From Nitrosococcus wardiae (GTDB lineage Bacteria; Pseudomonadota; Gammaproteobacteria; Nitrosococcales; Nitrosococcaceae), in contig NZ_CP038033.1 of NCBI RefSeq assembly GCF_004421105.1, positions 2,375,659-2,439,658 on the forward strand: DNA of 64,000 bases. Direction: 5' to 3'. The position numbers were made by a program, and so were the translations under genes. Below the pieces are notes generated by a model. It was given only the letters and a program-made list of their open reading frames with translations, did no database searches and was not told the DNA's origin. Each line of letters opens with the position of its first letter. Within the stretch, counting starts at the first letter, position 1. Below are positions 42,054 through 50,461 of this stretch, one piece after another.

Positions 42054-43451
42054 TTAGGTCGTGACTTTATCAGGGCAACATTTTTTCCAGGCCCCAAATC
42101 CTCCGACCAGATCCCACAAATTGGTTATTCCGTGCTTTTGCATTAGACTCGCTGCAATTGATGAGCGATAACCTGAGCCACAATGGACTACGATTCCTTT
42201 ATCCCGGGGAATTTTATCGAGCTGTCCTTCAAGTTTATTCAAGGGGATGTTGAGGCTATCCCCAATCCGATTTTCCTTCCATTCTTTTTCCGTGCGGACA
42301 TCGAGCACAAGGGGAGGAGTTGCCGCGGAAAGTTTCTCAGATAATGTGGGAGCCGTGATGCGCTCCGTCCGATGCACAAGATCAGGATACTTATCCAGTG
42401 CTTGCATTCCACCTTTAAGATAGCCCGCCACATTATCAAAACCAATCCGCCCAAGCCGCATGGCAGCCTCTCTTTCCCGGCCAGGTTCAGCAATAATAAT
42501 GATAGGCTGGGTTCGATCCAGCAAGGTCCCTGCCCAGGTAGCAAAAGATCCCCCTAAACCGATGTTGAGACTATCTCTCAGGTGTGATCCTGCAAAATCT
42601 GCGGCATCGCGCACATCCAACAGTTGTGCCCCAGCATCTTTCTGTTTGAGCACTTCTTCCAAGGAAAGGGGTTTTTTTTCTGTTTCTAATGCCTCTTCCA
42701 AAGTGGGTCGTTCTTTACGGTTAAGGACGGCATCGTAGGAAAAATATTGCGGTGCTTCTGGTTGGTTGGAAGTAACAAGCTTGATGAAATCCTCTTTATC
42801 CATGGGCTGTAGGGAATAGTTATACTGGCGTTGAACTCCCATCGTAGAAACGGTGTCTGTACTTAGATTCCTTCCGCACATTGAGCCTGCCCCATGGGCG
42901 GGATAGACCAGCGTTTTGTCGGGTAATTGCAGCAATTTTTGGTGAAGGGAGTCGTAGAGATCCGCTGCGAGTTCTTCTGCGGTTACACCAAATGATGCCA
43001 GCAGATCAGGGCGGCCGACGTCACCGATGAAAAGAGTGTCTCCAGTAAGCACCCCATAGGGAATGGCCGGGTCTTTCTCTAAATCATAGACAACGAGGGA
43101 AATTCCCTCTGGTGTGTGGCCAGGCGTTTCAAAAATTTTGATGCGGACTTTGCCAAAATCTAAGATCCCGCCATCTTTAACTGGGGTAAATTCATAATCG
43201 GCATCAGCGCGTGCACCCAAGTAAATTTTTGCGCCTGTCCGGTCTCGCAGTTCAATATGACCAGCAATAAAATCTGCATGAAAATGGGTTAGAAAAACAT
43301 GGCGAATAGTAAAACCTTGTTCTTGGGACTCCTGGAGGTATTGGTCAATATCCCGTTGCGGGTCGACAATAATTGCCGTTTTGGTCTCTTCGTCTCCAAT
43401 CAGATAGGAAGCGTGGGCAAGACATCCTAAATAAAATTGTTTGAAATACAT
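42054..43451 (-). CDS. CstB-like persulfide dioxygenase/rhodanese fusion
   Basis: This 465-residue protein has a metallo-beta-lactamase fold N terminus (about 1-240) with THFHADFIAGH, TPGHTPEG and TGDTLFIGDVGRPDL. The last His of HXHXDH is Phe here, which fits mononuclear-iron persulfide dioxygenases of the ETHE1 type. The middle rhodanese-like domain (about 255-355) has no active-site Cys (AEPGRERE at that position). The C-terminal rhodanese (about 370-460) has an active Cys in VVHCGSGYRS. The layout, dioxygenase, pseudo-rhodanese, then rhodanese, matches Staphylococcus CstB, which oxidises and transfers sulfane sulfur. A role in sulfide or persulfide detoxification is inferred. Confidence 0.88.
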   Translation of the reverse strand: MYFKQFYLGCLAHASYLIGDEETKTAIIVDPQRDIDQYLQESQEQGFTIRHVFLTHFHADFIAGHIELRDRTGAKIYLGARADADYEFTPVKDGGILDFGKVRIKIFETPGHTPEGISLVVYDLEKDPAIPYGVLTGDTLFIGDVGRPDLLASFGVTAEELAADLYDSLHQKLLQLPDKTLVYPAHGAGSMCGRNLSTDTVSTMGVQRQYNYSLQPMDKEDFIKLVTSNQPEAPQYFSYDAVLNRKERPTLEEALETEKKPLSLEEVLKQKDAGAQLLDVRDAADFAGSHLRDSLNIGLGGSFATWAGTLLDRTQPIIIIAEPGREREAAMRLGRIGFDNVAGYLKGGMQALDKYPDLVHRTERITAPTLSEKLSAATPPLVLDVRTEKEWKENRIGDSLNIPLNKLEGQLDKIPRDKGIVVHCGSGYRSSIAASLMQKHGITNLWDLVGGFGAWKKCCPDKVTT

Positions 43452-43667
43452 AAAAGGTTTCCTCGGAGCCTTGGGTTTATCCTATATAATCCATAAAAAT
43501 AGAAAATTTAATTCTGTTTCACAACCTCTTAAGGCTTAATAATTTCAGCGAGTTAGTACTAAAATATACCAATCCGGGGGTTCGGGCAAATTTACCTATT
43601 CTGTCTGTTCTGCCGGTTCAACCATGAAAACTGGTTTAGTTATAACACAGTGAAAGGGGAACAGGAT

Positions 43668-44630
43668 ATGAGCGAAGATATTAATTCTAAAAGATCCGGC
43701 CAACGGAGTGATGAGGTGCTTATCCGTGAGCCCGGCAGCAGAACTTATAAAACTAAGCAAGGTATTGAATTCAAAGCCTTAGCTGAGAAGCTCTGGGAAG
43801 CTGCTGTTCTCAGCGAAAATGTTTATTTTGGTGACTGGGTAAAAGAGGGGAACGGATGGAGATCTCCGTTGAGGAATGGTATGGCAGTGCCGGGCCAGGG
43901 GCCAAGTGACTACAAGGCCGCCTGCGCACCTGGTGAGAGGGGTCGCCTGTTTTTGCCCGGTTGGGTATTCTGGGGTAACTTTCCGAGTCCAGATTTAGCT
44001 GGGGAAGCTAAGAAGACGGGATTATATGTGGAGGTATGGGAGAAAATACTGTCTGGCAAAAGAACAGTTGCCGTTGTTTTTAAGGGGACACAGTTCGAAG
44101 ATTGGCGTGATTGGCGCTCGAATTTACGATGGTTTAGGAAGAGGTTTGCGCATTTTATTCCTTTCTACGAGGACCAATATACGGTAGTTGCAAAAAAATT
44201 CGGAAATGAATTTGTGGGGGAATTCATTCGGCGGGGATATCACTTGAGAGATGTTTCCATTGTCTCATGCGGTCATTCTCTGGGTGGCGGTTTGGCACAA
44301 CAATTTGCTTATTCTTTACCTTTGCATCCTGAAGTTCCAAGAGTATCCCAGGTCTTTGCCTTTAATCCATCACCAGTGACCGGCTGGTACAGCGTAGACG
44401 AAGAGATCCGCACCCGTAATGCCTTTGGATTAGCCATCGACCGTGTATTTGAGCATGGTGAGGTATTAGCTTACCTCAGATTGCTGTTGAGCTATCTCTA
44501 TCCGCCCTCTGCCTCAAACCCCAGCATACGAGAAATTCGCGTTAATTTCGTTAGATCTTGGAATTTTTCAACCAATCATGAAATGCGCTCCCTGGTGTGT
44601 GGTCTATTAAACCATTTAGAAAAATGGTAG
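43668..44630 (+). CDS. Class 3 lipase-family protein
   Basis: The start is set at ATG 43668 (320 residues), with AAGGGGA about nine bases upstream; the in-frame GTG at 43650 lacks such a signal. The protein is an alpha/beta hydrolase of the lipase class 3 family, with the nucleophile elbow GHSLGG in SCGHSLGGGLAQQFAYS. Typical preceding segments are VAVVFKGTQFEDWRDWRSNLRWF and a downstream FAFNPSPVTG. No signal peptide is visible, so it is cytoplasmic or exported without a classical signal. The substrate (triacylglycerol, phospholipid or other ester) is unknown. The catalytic Asp and His are expected near the C terminus but not certain. Confidence 0.83.
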   Translation: MSEDINSKRSGQRSDEVLIREPGSRTYKTKQGIEFKALAEKLWEAAVLSENVYFGDWVKEGNGWRSPLRNGMAVPGQGPSDYKAACAPGERGRLFLPGWVFWGNFPSPDLAGEAKKTGLYVEVWEKILSGKRTVAVVFKGTQFEDWRDWRSNLRWFRKRFAHFIPFYEDQYTVVAKKFGNEFVGEFIRRGYHLRDVSIVSCGHSLGGGLAQQFAYSLPLHPEVPRVSQVFAFNPSPVTGWYSVDEEIRTRNAFGLAIDRVFEHGEVLAYLRLLLSYLYPPSASNPSIREIRVNFVRSWNFSTNHEMRSLVCGLLNHLEKW

Positions 44631-44685
44631 TCTCAAAATTGAATTCTGATAGCGCCTAATGTTATTTGCCAGGGATGGCGGATGC

Positions 44686-45594
44686 TTATTTGAATTTTAA
44701 TGCTTGTACTCTGTCTCTGTTAAACGACAGCGGTTTTTCTTGAGATTCTAAAAATATTTCTTCGTCGAAAGCTTTATCGCCTTCTGGAAAGGGGCTTCCT
44801 TGTTGTCGGAGTCCTTTAAAGTTATAAAGAGTAGAGTCGGCCAAATGGGAAGGTTTGACATTCTGTAGAGCCCGGAACATCGTTTCAAGGCGTCCGGGAA
44901 ATTGTCTATCCCAGGTTTTCATCATTTCCTTGATAGCTTGGCGCTGGAGGTTTGTCTGAGAGCCGCAGAGGTTACAGGGAATAATAGGGAAGGCTTTAAT
45001 TTTAGCGTAGACTTCCAGATCTTTTTCCCGACAATAGGCTAGAGGGCGGATCACGATATGTTTCCCATCATCGCTAAGCAACTTCGGTGGCATACCTTTG
45101 AGAGTCCCGCCATGGAACATATTAAGAAAGAGGGTTTCTAGAATATCATCTCGATGATGGCCTAGGGCAATTTTTGTAGCTCCTAGTTCTTCGGCAGTTC
45201 CGTATAGGATGCCCCGTCGCAGGCGTGAGCAGAGAGAACAAGAGGTCTTTCCTTCTGGAATAATCCGCTTGACTACGCTATAGGTATCCCGTTCCACAAT
45301 CTGGTAAGGTACGCCTAAGGATTCTAAGTACTGGGGGAGGATATGCTCGGGGAAACCGGGCTGTTTTTGGTCAAGATTAACGGCAATCAACTCAAAATCC
45401 ACCGGCGCATGTTTCTGTAGATTGAGGAGTATGTCGAGTAGGGCGTAGCTATCCTTGCCTCCAGATAGACAGACCATCACCCGATCTTTATCTTCAATCA
45501 TATTGAAATCCTCGATGGCTTGGCCTACGAGGCGGCGCAATCTCTTCTGGAGTTTGTTCGCGTTATATTGTGTTTTGCGGGATTGATCGTTCAC
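44686..45594 (-). CDS. ttcA: tRNA 2-thiocytidine biosynthesis protein TtcA
   Basis: The GTG at 45594 ([19 protein letters not shown], 302 residues) is chosen as start because TtcA homology begins there. The frame runs open to 45720, but the added residues come from the miniature element at 45643-45808. The PP-loop motif [13 protein letters not shown], the [4Fe-4S] cysteines in [10 protein letters not shown] and in CNLCGSQ, and [16 protein letters not shown] are all present. TtcA thiolates C32 of certain tRNAs with an iron-sulfur cluster and ATP. The element insertion sits 50-215 bp upstream of this start and may influence expression. Confidence 0.93.
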   Translation of the reverse strand: MNDQSRKTQYNANKLQKRLRRLVGQAIEDFNMIEDKDRVMVCLSGGKDSYALLDILLNLQKHAPVDFELIAVNLDQKQPGFPEHILPQYLESLGVPYQIVERDTYSVVKRIIPEGKTSCSLCSRLRRGILYGTAEELGATKIALGHHRDDILETLFLNMFHGGTLKGMPPKLLSDDGKHIVIRPLAYCREKDLEVYAKIKAFPIIPCNLCGSQTNLQRQAIKEMMKTWDRQFPGRLETMFRALQNVKPSHLADSTLYNFKGLRQQGSPFPEGDKAFDEEIFLESQEKPLSFNRDRVQALKFK

Positions 45595-45642
45595 CTGGAT
45601 AACCTTATTTTCTTGTTTAATCCAAAACTGACAGAAGGCTTT

Positions 45643-45808
45643 TAAGTACCTCAGTGAAAGTTTTGAAGTATTCCTGGAGCGAGCCGGTGGCGTGAAGCCA
45701 GGGGACAGGGATATCCCCACAAAGCCTTTTTTCAGGGAGAAAAAATAGGTTTGCGGAACACCACTCCCTCGCTCCTAAAACACCTCATATTTTATTCATA
45801 GGTACTTA
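45643..45808 (-). mobile_element. TA-flanked miniature element, copy A
   Basis: This ~164-bp sequence recurs in opposite orientation at 47655-47818 with high identity. It begins and ends with AGTACCT/AGGTACT inverted repeats flanked by TA, as expected for IS630/Tc1-mariner-type MITEs. Arms of about 50 bp pair imperfectly around CCTATTTTTTC...GAAAAAAGG and GGGGATA-TCCC-TGTCCCC hairpins, so a transcript would be strongly folded. The final two A residues of the rlmM stop codon (TAA, 45806-45808) lie inside the element. No coding capacity. Confidence 0.85.
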
Positions 45809-46870
45809 TTCTATACGGTGGAGATAGCCTGTCACCTCCTCCCGGTCATGATAGAGCTGCTTGAAAGCAAGTTCATAGGGAATACCTGCCCTGTTTAAAG
45901 TCTCGGCTATAAAGACCGAACAGATATGCACCTCATGGTAACGTTTTTTCATTGGAAGTTTTAGGTTGAATATGCATTGTCGGCACCACCCCTTGGCTAG
46001 CCATTGGGCTGCAAGCTGGGCTACACGGCGCGGCTGCTCCACCATATCGCATACCATCCAGTCCACAAAATGCCGGGGTGCGTAACGAAATGCATCCGTT
46101 TGCCGGTGTTCCACCAAGCCAGATTCTAGTAATAAGGGTGCTATTGCGCCATTGTCTACCGCCGTGGTCCGGATTCCTCGACACACAAACTGCCAGGTCC
46201 AGCCCCCCGGCGCGGCGCCCAAATCTACCGCTTGCATTCCTGGTTGGAGCCGCTCCTGCCGCTGCTTGGGGGTCAAAAATACCTGCCAGGCCTCCTCTAG
46301 TTTCAGGGTAGCGCGGCTGGGGGCGTTGGATGGGCACCTTAAGCGGGGAATACCCATGAACCAGGGTGATGAATGGGAGGGAAAGGAAAGACCGGGATAG
46401 GCGGCGACGGAGCTTAAGAAAAAAACATGGGCTCGGGGTGCGGTCGCATTTCCAGAGTCCACTTTGCCCCGTTGCTCTAGCATGCTACGCAAGGGCTTGG
46501 AAAACTTACGGCAAAAGGTCAATAATGCCTTGGATTCGTTGGTATCGGCCGTTTCTACCCAAATCTCGGAGAATTGTTCACATTGGCTTTCCAGGGCGGC
46601 CACAATGGGCGTCACGCGATCCGTGATGGGTAAATCCTTCAACAGGCCGTGGGAGACGAAAAGCTGGCGAGCGAAGACTAGGTGGAGGGGACTTATCTGG
46701 TTGGCCAACGATTGGCTTGTGCCCGTTTCATATAAAGTGAATACCACATACCCGGTGTCGGGTTTGGCGCGGGCATAACCGGTTAAACCTTGCTCTGTAG
46801 CCTGTGCCTGGAGTTCTGCTGCGCACTCGCCCTCGAAACCCGCCCGGCAATAGGCGATAAGGCACTCCAT
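45806..46870 (-). CDS. rlmM: 23S rRNA 2'-O-ribose (C2498) methyltransferase RlmM
   Basis: This 354-residue protein starts MECLIAYCRAGFEGECAAEL, the typical RlmM opening, with the THUMP-like N-terminal domain and YARAKPDTGYVVF. The methyltransferase domain carries the SAM motif AVDLGAAPGGWTWQFV. Conserved segments follow: the region after VDWMVCDMVEQPRRVAQL and LKLPMKKRYHEV, which includes the catalytic Lys. It modifies C2498 in domain V of 23S rRNA. msrA lies 30 bp upstream on the same strand. The stop codon is shared with the edge of the miniature element, so the gene end has been very slightly altered or restored by the insertion. Confidence 0.93.
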   Translation of the reverse strand: MECLIAYCRAGFEGECAAELQAQATEQGLTGYARAKPDTGYVVFTLYETGTSQSLANQISPLHLVFARQLFVSHGLLKDLPITDRVTPIVAALESQCEQFSEIWVETADTNESKALLTFCRKFSKPLRSMLEQRGKVDSGNATAPRAHVFFLSSVAAYPGLSFPSHSSPWFMGIPRLRCPSNAPSRATLKLEEAWQVFLTPKQRQERLQPGMQAVDLGAAPGGWTWQFVCRGIRTTAVDNGAIAPLLLESGLVEHRQTDAFRYAPRHFVDWMVCDMVEQPRRVAQLAAQWLAKGWCRQCIFNLKLPMKKRYHEVHICSVFIAETLNRAGIPYELAFKQLYHDREEVTGYLHRIE

Positions 46871-46900
46871 TTGCTGAATAAATTTTGGTAAAACTAGGGG

Positions 46901-47509
46901 TTAAATGAGACAGCTCACTCCGGTGCCGCCAAGTCCGCAGTATCCGTGAGGGTTTTTGGCTAAATATTGTTGATGATAAGGCTCGGCGTAATAAAACTCT
47001 GGTGCTGGGCGAATTTCAGTGGAGATTGGGCCATAGCCAGTTTCCCGCAGCTTGTCCTCATAGATCTTTTTTGAGGATTCTACCGCTCTTTTCTGCCCGT
47101 CATTATATGTATAGGCGGCGGATCGATATTGAGTGCCGAGATCATTTCCCTGGCGCATGCCTTGGGTAGGGTCGTGGGATTCCCAAAAGATCTTGAGCAG
47201 TGATGAGTAGCTGACCACCTTGGGATCATAGACGACTAGCACCACCTCAGCATGTCCAGTCATCCCCGTGCACACTTGCTCATAAGTGGGATTGGACGTA
47301 TATCCGCCTGCATACCCTACCGCAGTGGTATAAACTCCCGCTGTTTCCCAAAATTTGCGTTCTGCGCCCCAAAAACAGCCCATTCCAAATAGGGCTTGTT
47401 CCATACCTTCAGGGAAAGGAGGCACGAGGGGGTGACCGTTTACATGATGTCGCTCTGGCACTGGCATTTTTTCTGCTCGGCCCGGCAGCGCTTTCTCAGC
47501 CGTAGGCAT
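46901..47509 (-). CDS. msrA: Peptide-methionine (S)-S-oxide reductase MsrA
   Basis: The start is set at ATG 47509 (202 residues; [11 protein letters not shown] as in enterobacterial MsrA). The longer frame to 47791 is created by the second miniature element. The catalytic Cys is in [12 protein letters not shown]; the conserved YAGGY, HDPTQ ([15 protein letters not shown]) and [10 protein letters not shown] segments are present. Recycling cysteines occur near the C terminus in [15 protein letters not shown]. It reduces methionine-S-sulfoxide in proteins using thioredoxin. rlmM starts 30 bp downstream. Confidence 0.93.
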   Translation of the reverse strand: MPTAEKALPGRAEKMPVPERHHVNGHPLVPPFPEGMEQALFGMGCFWGAERKFWETAGVYTTAVGYAGGYTSNPTYEQVCTGMTGHAEVVLVVYDPKVVSYSSLLKIFWESHDPTQGMRQGNDLGTQYRSAAYTYNDGQKRAVESSKKIYEDKLRETGYGPISTEIRPAPEFYYAEPYHQQYLAKNPHGYCGLGGTGVSCLI

Positions 47510-47654
47510 TTCGATTTTGCGGTGACGTTTAAACACGGGAAGTTTCTCTCCTGTTAGGCTCTGTGCTATCAGACAGCATCGCCCTGTTACCGGTTCAACG
47601 CGGGGGCAATAGGAAGGCAGGCTCTGGCCTTTGTGAGAGGTCCAAAACGCTGGA

Positions 47655-47818
47655 TAAGTACCTATGAATAAAATATGGGGGATGTTTAGGAACGAGGGGG
47701 TAGTGCTTTGCAAGCCCGTTTTTCCTCCCTGAAAAAAGGGTTTGTGGGGACATCCCTGTCCTCTGGCTCCACACCACCCCCTCGTTCCCATACCTCAAAA
47801 CTTTTGTCGAGGAACTTA
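47655..47818 (+). mobile_element. TA-flanked miniature element, copy B
   Basis: This is the same element as at 45643-45808, in the opposite orientation, with TAAGTACCT at one end and AGGAACTTA at the other. The palindromic core GGAACGAGGGGG...CCCCCTCGTTCC pairs over about 17 bp, and CCCGTTTTTC/GAAAAAAGGG forms an inner hairpin. It lies upstream of msrA and between msrA and the DUF423 gene. It extends spurious open frames into both neighbours. Confidence 0.85.
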
Positions 47819-47849
47819 GCTGATATTGCCGTTAATTGCCCCTGGTGTC

Positions 47850-48224
47850 TTAACCGGCCCGCAACAGGGCTATGGCAAGCAATATCCAAGCAATAATAAA
47901 GCCGGTACCGCCGAAAGGGGTAATCGCGCCTAACCAACCCAGTTTGGTCAGAGTCAATAGATAGAGACTGCAAGAGAAAAGCAGAATGCCAATGAGCATT
48001 AAGATACCTGACCATTTGATTAAGCTGCCACTGTCTATCCCGTGAGAGATCACGCCAATTAGAATGAGACCCAAGGCATGATACATGTGGTATTCAACGC
48101 CCGTTTGCCAAACTTCCAGCATCCGAGGTTCAAGTTTGGTCCGTAGCCCATGGGCGCCGAAAGCACCTAAAGTAGCGCCCAAGGCGGCAAGAATTGCGCC
48201 AACACTGATGAAGAATTTAGCCAC
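47850..48224 (-). CDS. DUF423 small membrane protein
   Basis: This 124-residue protein has four hydrophobic segments: the start FISVGAILAALGATLGAFGAHGL, then ALGLILIGVIS, GILMLIGILLFSCSLYLL and FIIAWILLAIALL. It carries the family motifs GAFGAHGL near the start and PFGGTGFIIAWILL near the end. This is DUF423, a conserved inner-membrane family of unknown function. It lies just beyond miniature element copy B. No functional partner is visible. Confidence 0.9.
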   Translation of the reverse strand: MAKFFISVGAILAALGATLGAFGAHGLRTKLEPRMLEVWQTGVEYHMYHALGLILIGVISHGIDSGSLIKWSGILMLIGILLFSCSLYLLTLTKLGWLGAITPFGGTGFIIAWILLAIALLRAG

Positions 48225-48394
48225 CGTTGCTACCTCTTAACGAAAGTTGGAAAAGAAAAACCTTTTAAGGCGGTCTTATCCTTAACGCTGCCCCTAACCG
48301 AAAGGGAGTTTAACAAAAAGGTTGCGCCTTTGTCTTTGCCCCGGAGGCTCTCCTTTCCCCTTCTAAATCAGCTCAGGCACATTGTTCTAGTGCT

Positions 48395-49252
48395 TTAATC
48401 TAACCGCTTGATTCGGTACAAAGCGGAGATGTCCTCTTCGCCGAATCCCTTTTCCAGCAATTGTTGATAATCGGTGAGGGCCATTTCGGTAAGGGGCAGG
48501 GGGAGGCCAAGTTGTTCTGCCATGGCCTTTCCGATGTGGAGGTCTTTATGATGCAATGCGACTTTAAAACCAGGGTTAAATCTGCCTTGAACCATGGTCC
48601 CACCGCGTTTTTCCAGAAACCAGTTGCCGGCCGCGCCGCCGGAGACTGCATCAATAACTTTTGTCATATTCAGCCCCTGGGCCTCGCCAAAAGCCAGGGC
48701 CTCAGTGACAGCCTCATTGATCCCCGCCGCCATGATCTGATTAACTGCCTTGGTGGCCTGCCCGGTACCGACTTCACCCATATGGACAATGGGATGGGCC
48801 ATGGTCTTAAGTACCGGCCGGATTCTCGCTAGCGTTGCCCCCTGACCTCCCACCATCATCGCCAGGGTGCCATTACGGGCCCCCTCCACGCCCCCTGAGA
48901 CTGGAGAATCCAGGAAATCAGCACCTTTGTCACGGGCGATAGCTGCCGCGCAGCAGGCAGTTTCCCGGCTCACCGTGGAAAAATCTACCACTATTTTTCC
49001 AGAGGTAAGACCGGGAGCAAGGGCTTCAACGACGGCGAGCACATCTTTGTCAGCAGAGACACAAGTGAATATTGCATCCACCGCTGCGGCTAATTCCGCC
49101 GGTTCTCGTGCGCAGGTGATTTGTAATTCCTGGGCTAAGGTTTCAGCCGGCGCCTGGGTTCTATTCCAGACGGCAGCAAGAAAACCACCTTTGGCGACAT
49201 TTTTTGCCATGGGAGAGCCCATGGTGCCTAAACCGATAAAACCTACCTGCAT
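48395..49252 (-). CDS. Beta-hydroxyacid dehydrogenase family NAD(P)-dependent oxidoreductase
   Basis: This 285-residue protein has the N-terminal Rossmann motif GFIGLGTMGSPMAKNV, the substrate-binding FLDSPVSGGVEGARNG and the catalytic-Lys segment KAVNQIMAAG, and a helical C-terminal domain (HHKDLHIGKAMAEQ). This is the family of 3-hydroxyisobutyrate, tartronate-semialdehyde and glyoxylate/succinic-semialdehyde reductases. A glyoxylate or tartronate-semialdehyde reductase role is plausible, but the substrate is not decided by the visible motifs. Acts in the cytoplasm. Followed 23 bp upstream on the same strand by the LpxH-like gene. Confidence 0.9.
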   Translation of the reverse strand: MQVGFIGLGTMGSPMAKNVAKGGFLAAVWNRTQAPAETLAQELQITCAREPAELAAAVDAIFTCVSADKDVLAVVEALAPGLTSGKIVVDFSTVSRETACCAAAIARDKGADFLDSPVSGGVEGARNGTLAMMVGGQGATLARIRPVLKTMAHPIVHMGEVGTGQATKAVNQIMAAGINEAVTEALAFGEAQGLNMTKVIDAVSGGAAGNWFLEKRGGTMVQGRFNPGFKVALHHKDLHIGKAMAEQLGLPLPLTEMALTDYQQLLEKGFGEEDISALYRIKRLD

Positions 49253-49275
49253 GGCTCCAATCTCCCGCTAAAATT

Positions 49276-50322
49276 CTAAATTCCTGGTCGGCGATCCCTG
49301 TTCTCGAGCTTTCTTTTCAGGTTATTCTTTACTGCGGACGGCCAGATACTGCGGATAAACTCAATCTGTTGTTCAGTAAAGGGTCGATATTTTCTGAAGG
49401 GATTTTCATCGGTAATCCGCGGTAAATTTCTGAAACCAAGCTTAAGCCTCATACGATACCAATCTAGGGTATGGATGAAACCGTCTTCATCTATTCCAAG
49501 GGCGCTCCCGCTTTCCGACCAGTCCCCTGAATTGGCAATCATCAATCGACGCCCCGTCGTTTCATCTCTAAAATATTCCAAATAGAGCTTGTGAATGTGG
49601 CCGTTAATCTCACCACTGTAATCTGAGTTTTTAACAGCTTCTTTGACGACATCTTGATAACGGCTAATAAATCCTAGTTGCTTTTTCAGCAGCAGGTTGG
49701 GCCCTCTGTTGGCGGCATGTTTGAAAGCATCGACTACAGAAAAATGCTGACCTAGTAGACCATGGGACAACTGGGTGGCGGATTGATGGAGTGAAAGTCC
49801 AAGTTCCCGGGCTTCTATGACAATTTTATGACCGATATGGTATTTGGGTCGCTCTTTGAGATATTTTAATAAATGGGCATCATGTTGATCCCCGTGACGG
49901 ATGCGGACCTGGGGATACTCCATTAGATCAAGGAGATGTTCATGTTTAAAAATGATGCCAGGATCGCTTTCCCCAAAGGGGATAGGTTGTTGAAACAGCC
50001 CATTGATTTTCCGAAAGCGGTGGTCATGGTTTCCAGGAATCTGGATTTCTTCTTTTCCTTCAAAGCGCCTAGCGGTTTGGATATCGAGAACCCGCTTTTC
50101 CCATTCCGAAATGGGTTTATAAGGAAGATCCTCGATATACCAGCCATCAATAATATCCCCATTTTTTATCAATAGACTGTAATCAACCCAACTTAGAAAT
50201 TCATAAAGTAACCTGGCTAAATTTTGTCTCTTAAAGAAATGGGTGTCAGAAATAATGATAATAGGGAAGTAACCCCTGCGCAGTTTTGTTAAAGTTTGAG
50301 AATGTTTTGCTGTCCGTGCCAC
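49276..50322 (-). CDS. UDP-2,3-diacylglucosamine diphosphatase-like metallophosphoesterase
   Basis: This 348-residue protein has the calcineurin-type metal blocks SDTHFF, GDIIDG, GNHDHR, HGDQHD and GHIHK. The order and spacing, with the GWYIEDL segment after the second block, resemble the LpxH/LpxI-related group often labelled UDP-2,3-diacylglucosamine diphosphatase. It is longer than canonical LpxH (about 240), with extra residues at both ends including a basic C-terminal tail (KNNLKRKLENRDRRPGI). A lipid A or other phosphoester role is possible; the substrate is uncertain. It is co-directional with the adjacent reductase. Confidence 0.83.
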   Translation of the reverse strand: MARTAKHSQTLTKLRRGYFPIIIISDTHFFKRQNLARLLYEFLSWVDYSLLIKNGDIIDGWYIEDLPYKPISEWEKRVLDIQTARRFEGKEEIQIPGNHDHRFRKINGLFQQPIPFGESDPGIIFKHEHLLDLMEYPQVRIRHGDQHDAHLLKYLKERPKYHIGHKIVIEARELGLSLHQSATQLSHGLLGQHFSVVDAFKHAANRGPNLLLKKQLGFISRYQDVVKEAVKNSDYSGEINGHIHKLYLEYFRDETTGRRLMIANSGDWSESGSALGIDEDGFIHTLDWYRMRLKLGFRNLPRITDENPFRKYRPFTEQQIEFIRSIWPSAVKNNLKRKLENRDRRPGI

Positions 50323-50461
50323 GATTGGTTTAATCTCTTGTTTTAGGCTTCGGCATCATCATATATCCCACTTCTTACTTCTTTTATAAATCCGTTATCG
50401 CTGACAGCGATAATCATCGCTACCCTAACAGGGGAGGGTAATGCATAGGATGCTACTCTAA

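Noticed and set aside
45595-45720. N-terminal extension of TtcA by 42 residues
   Set aside because: The extension largely translates the miniature element at 45643-45808; TtcA homology begins at the GTG at 45594.
47510-47791. 94-residue N-terminal extension of MsrA
   Set aside because: It translates intergenic DNA and miniature element copy B; the enterobacterial MsrA start corresponds to ATG 47509.
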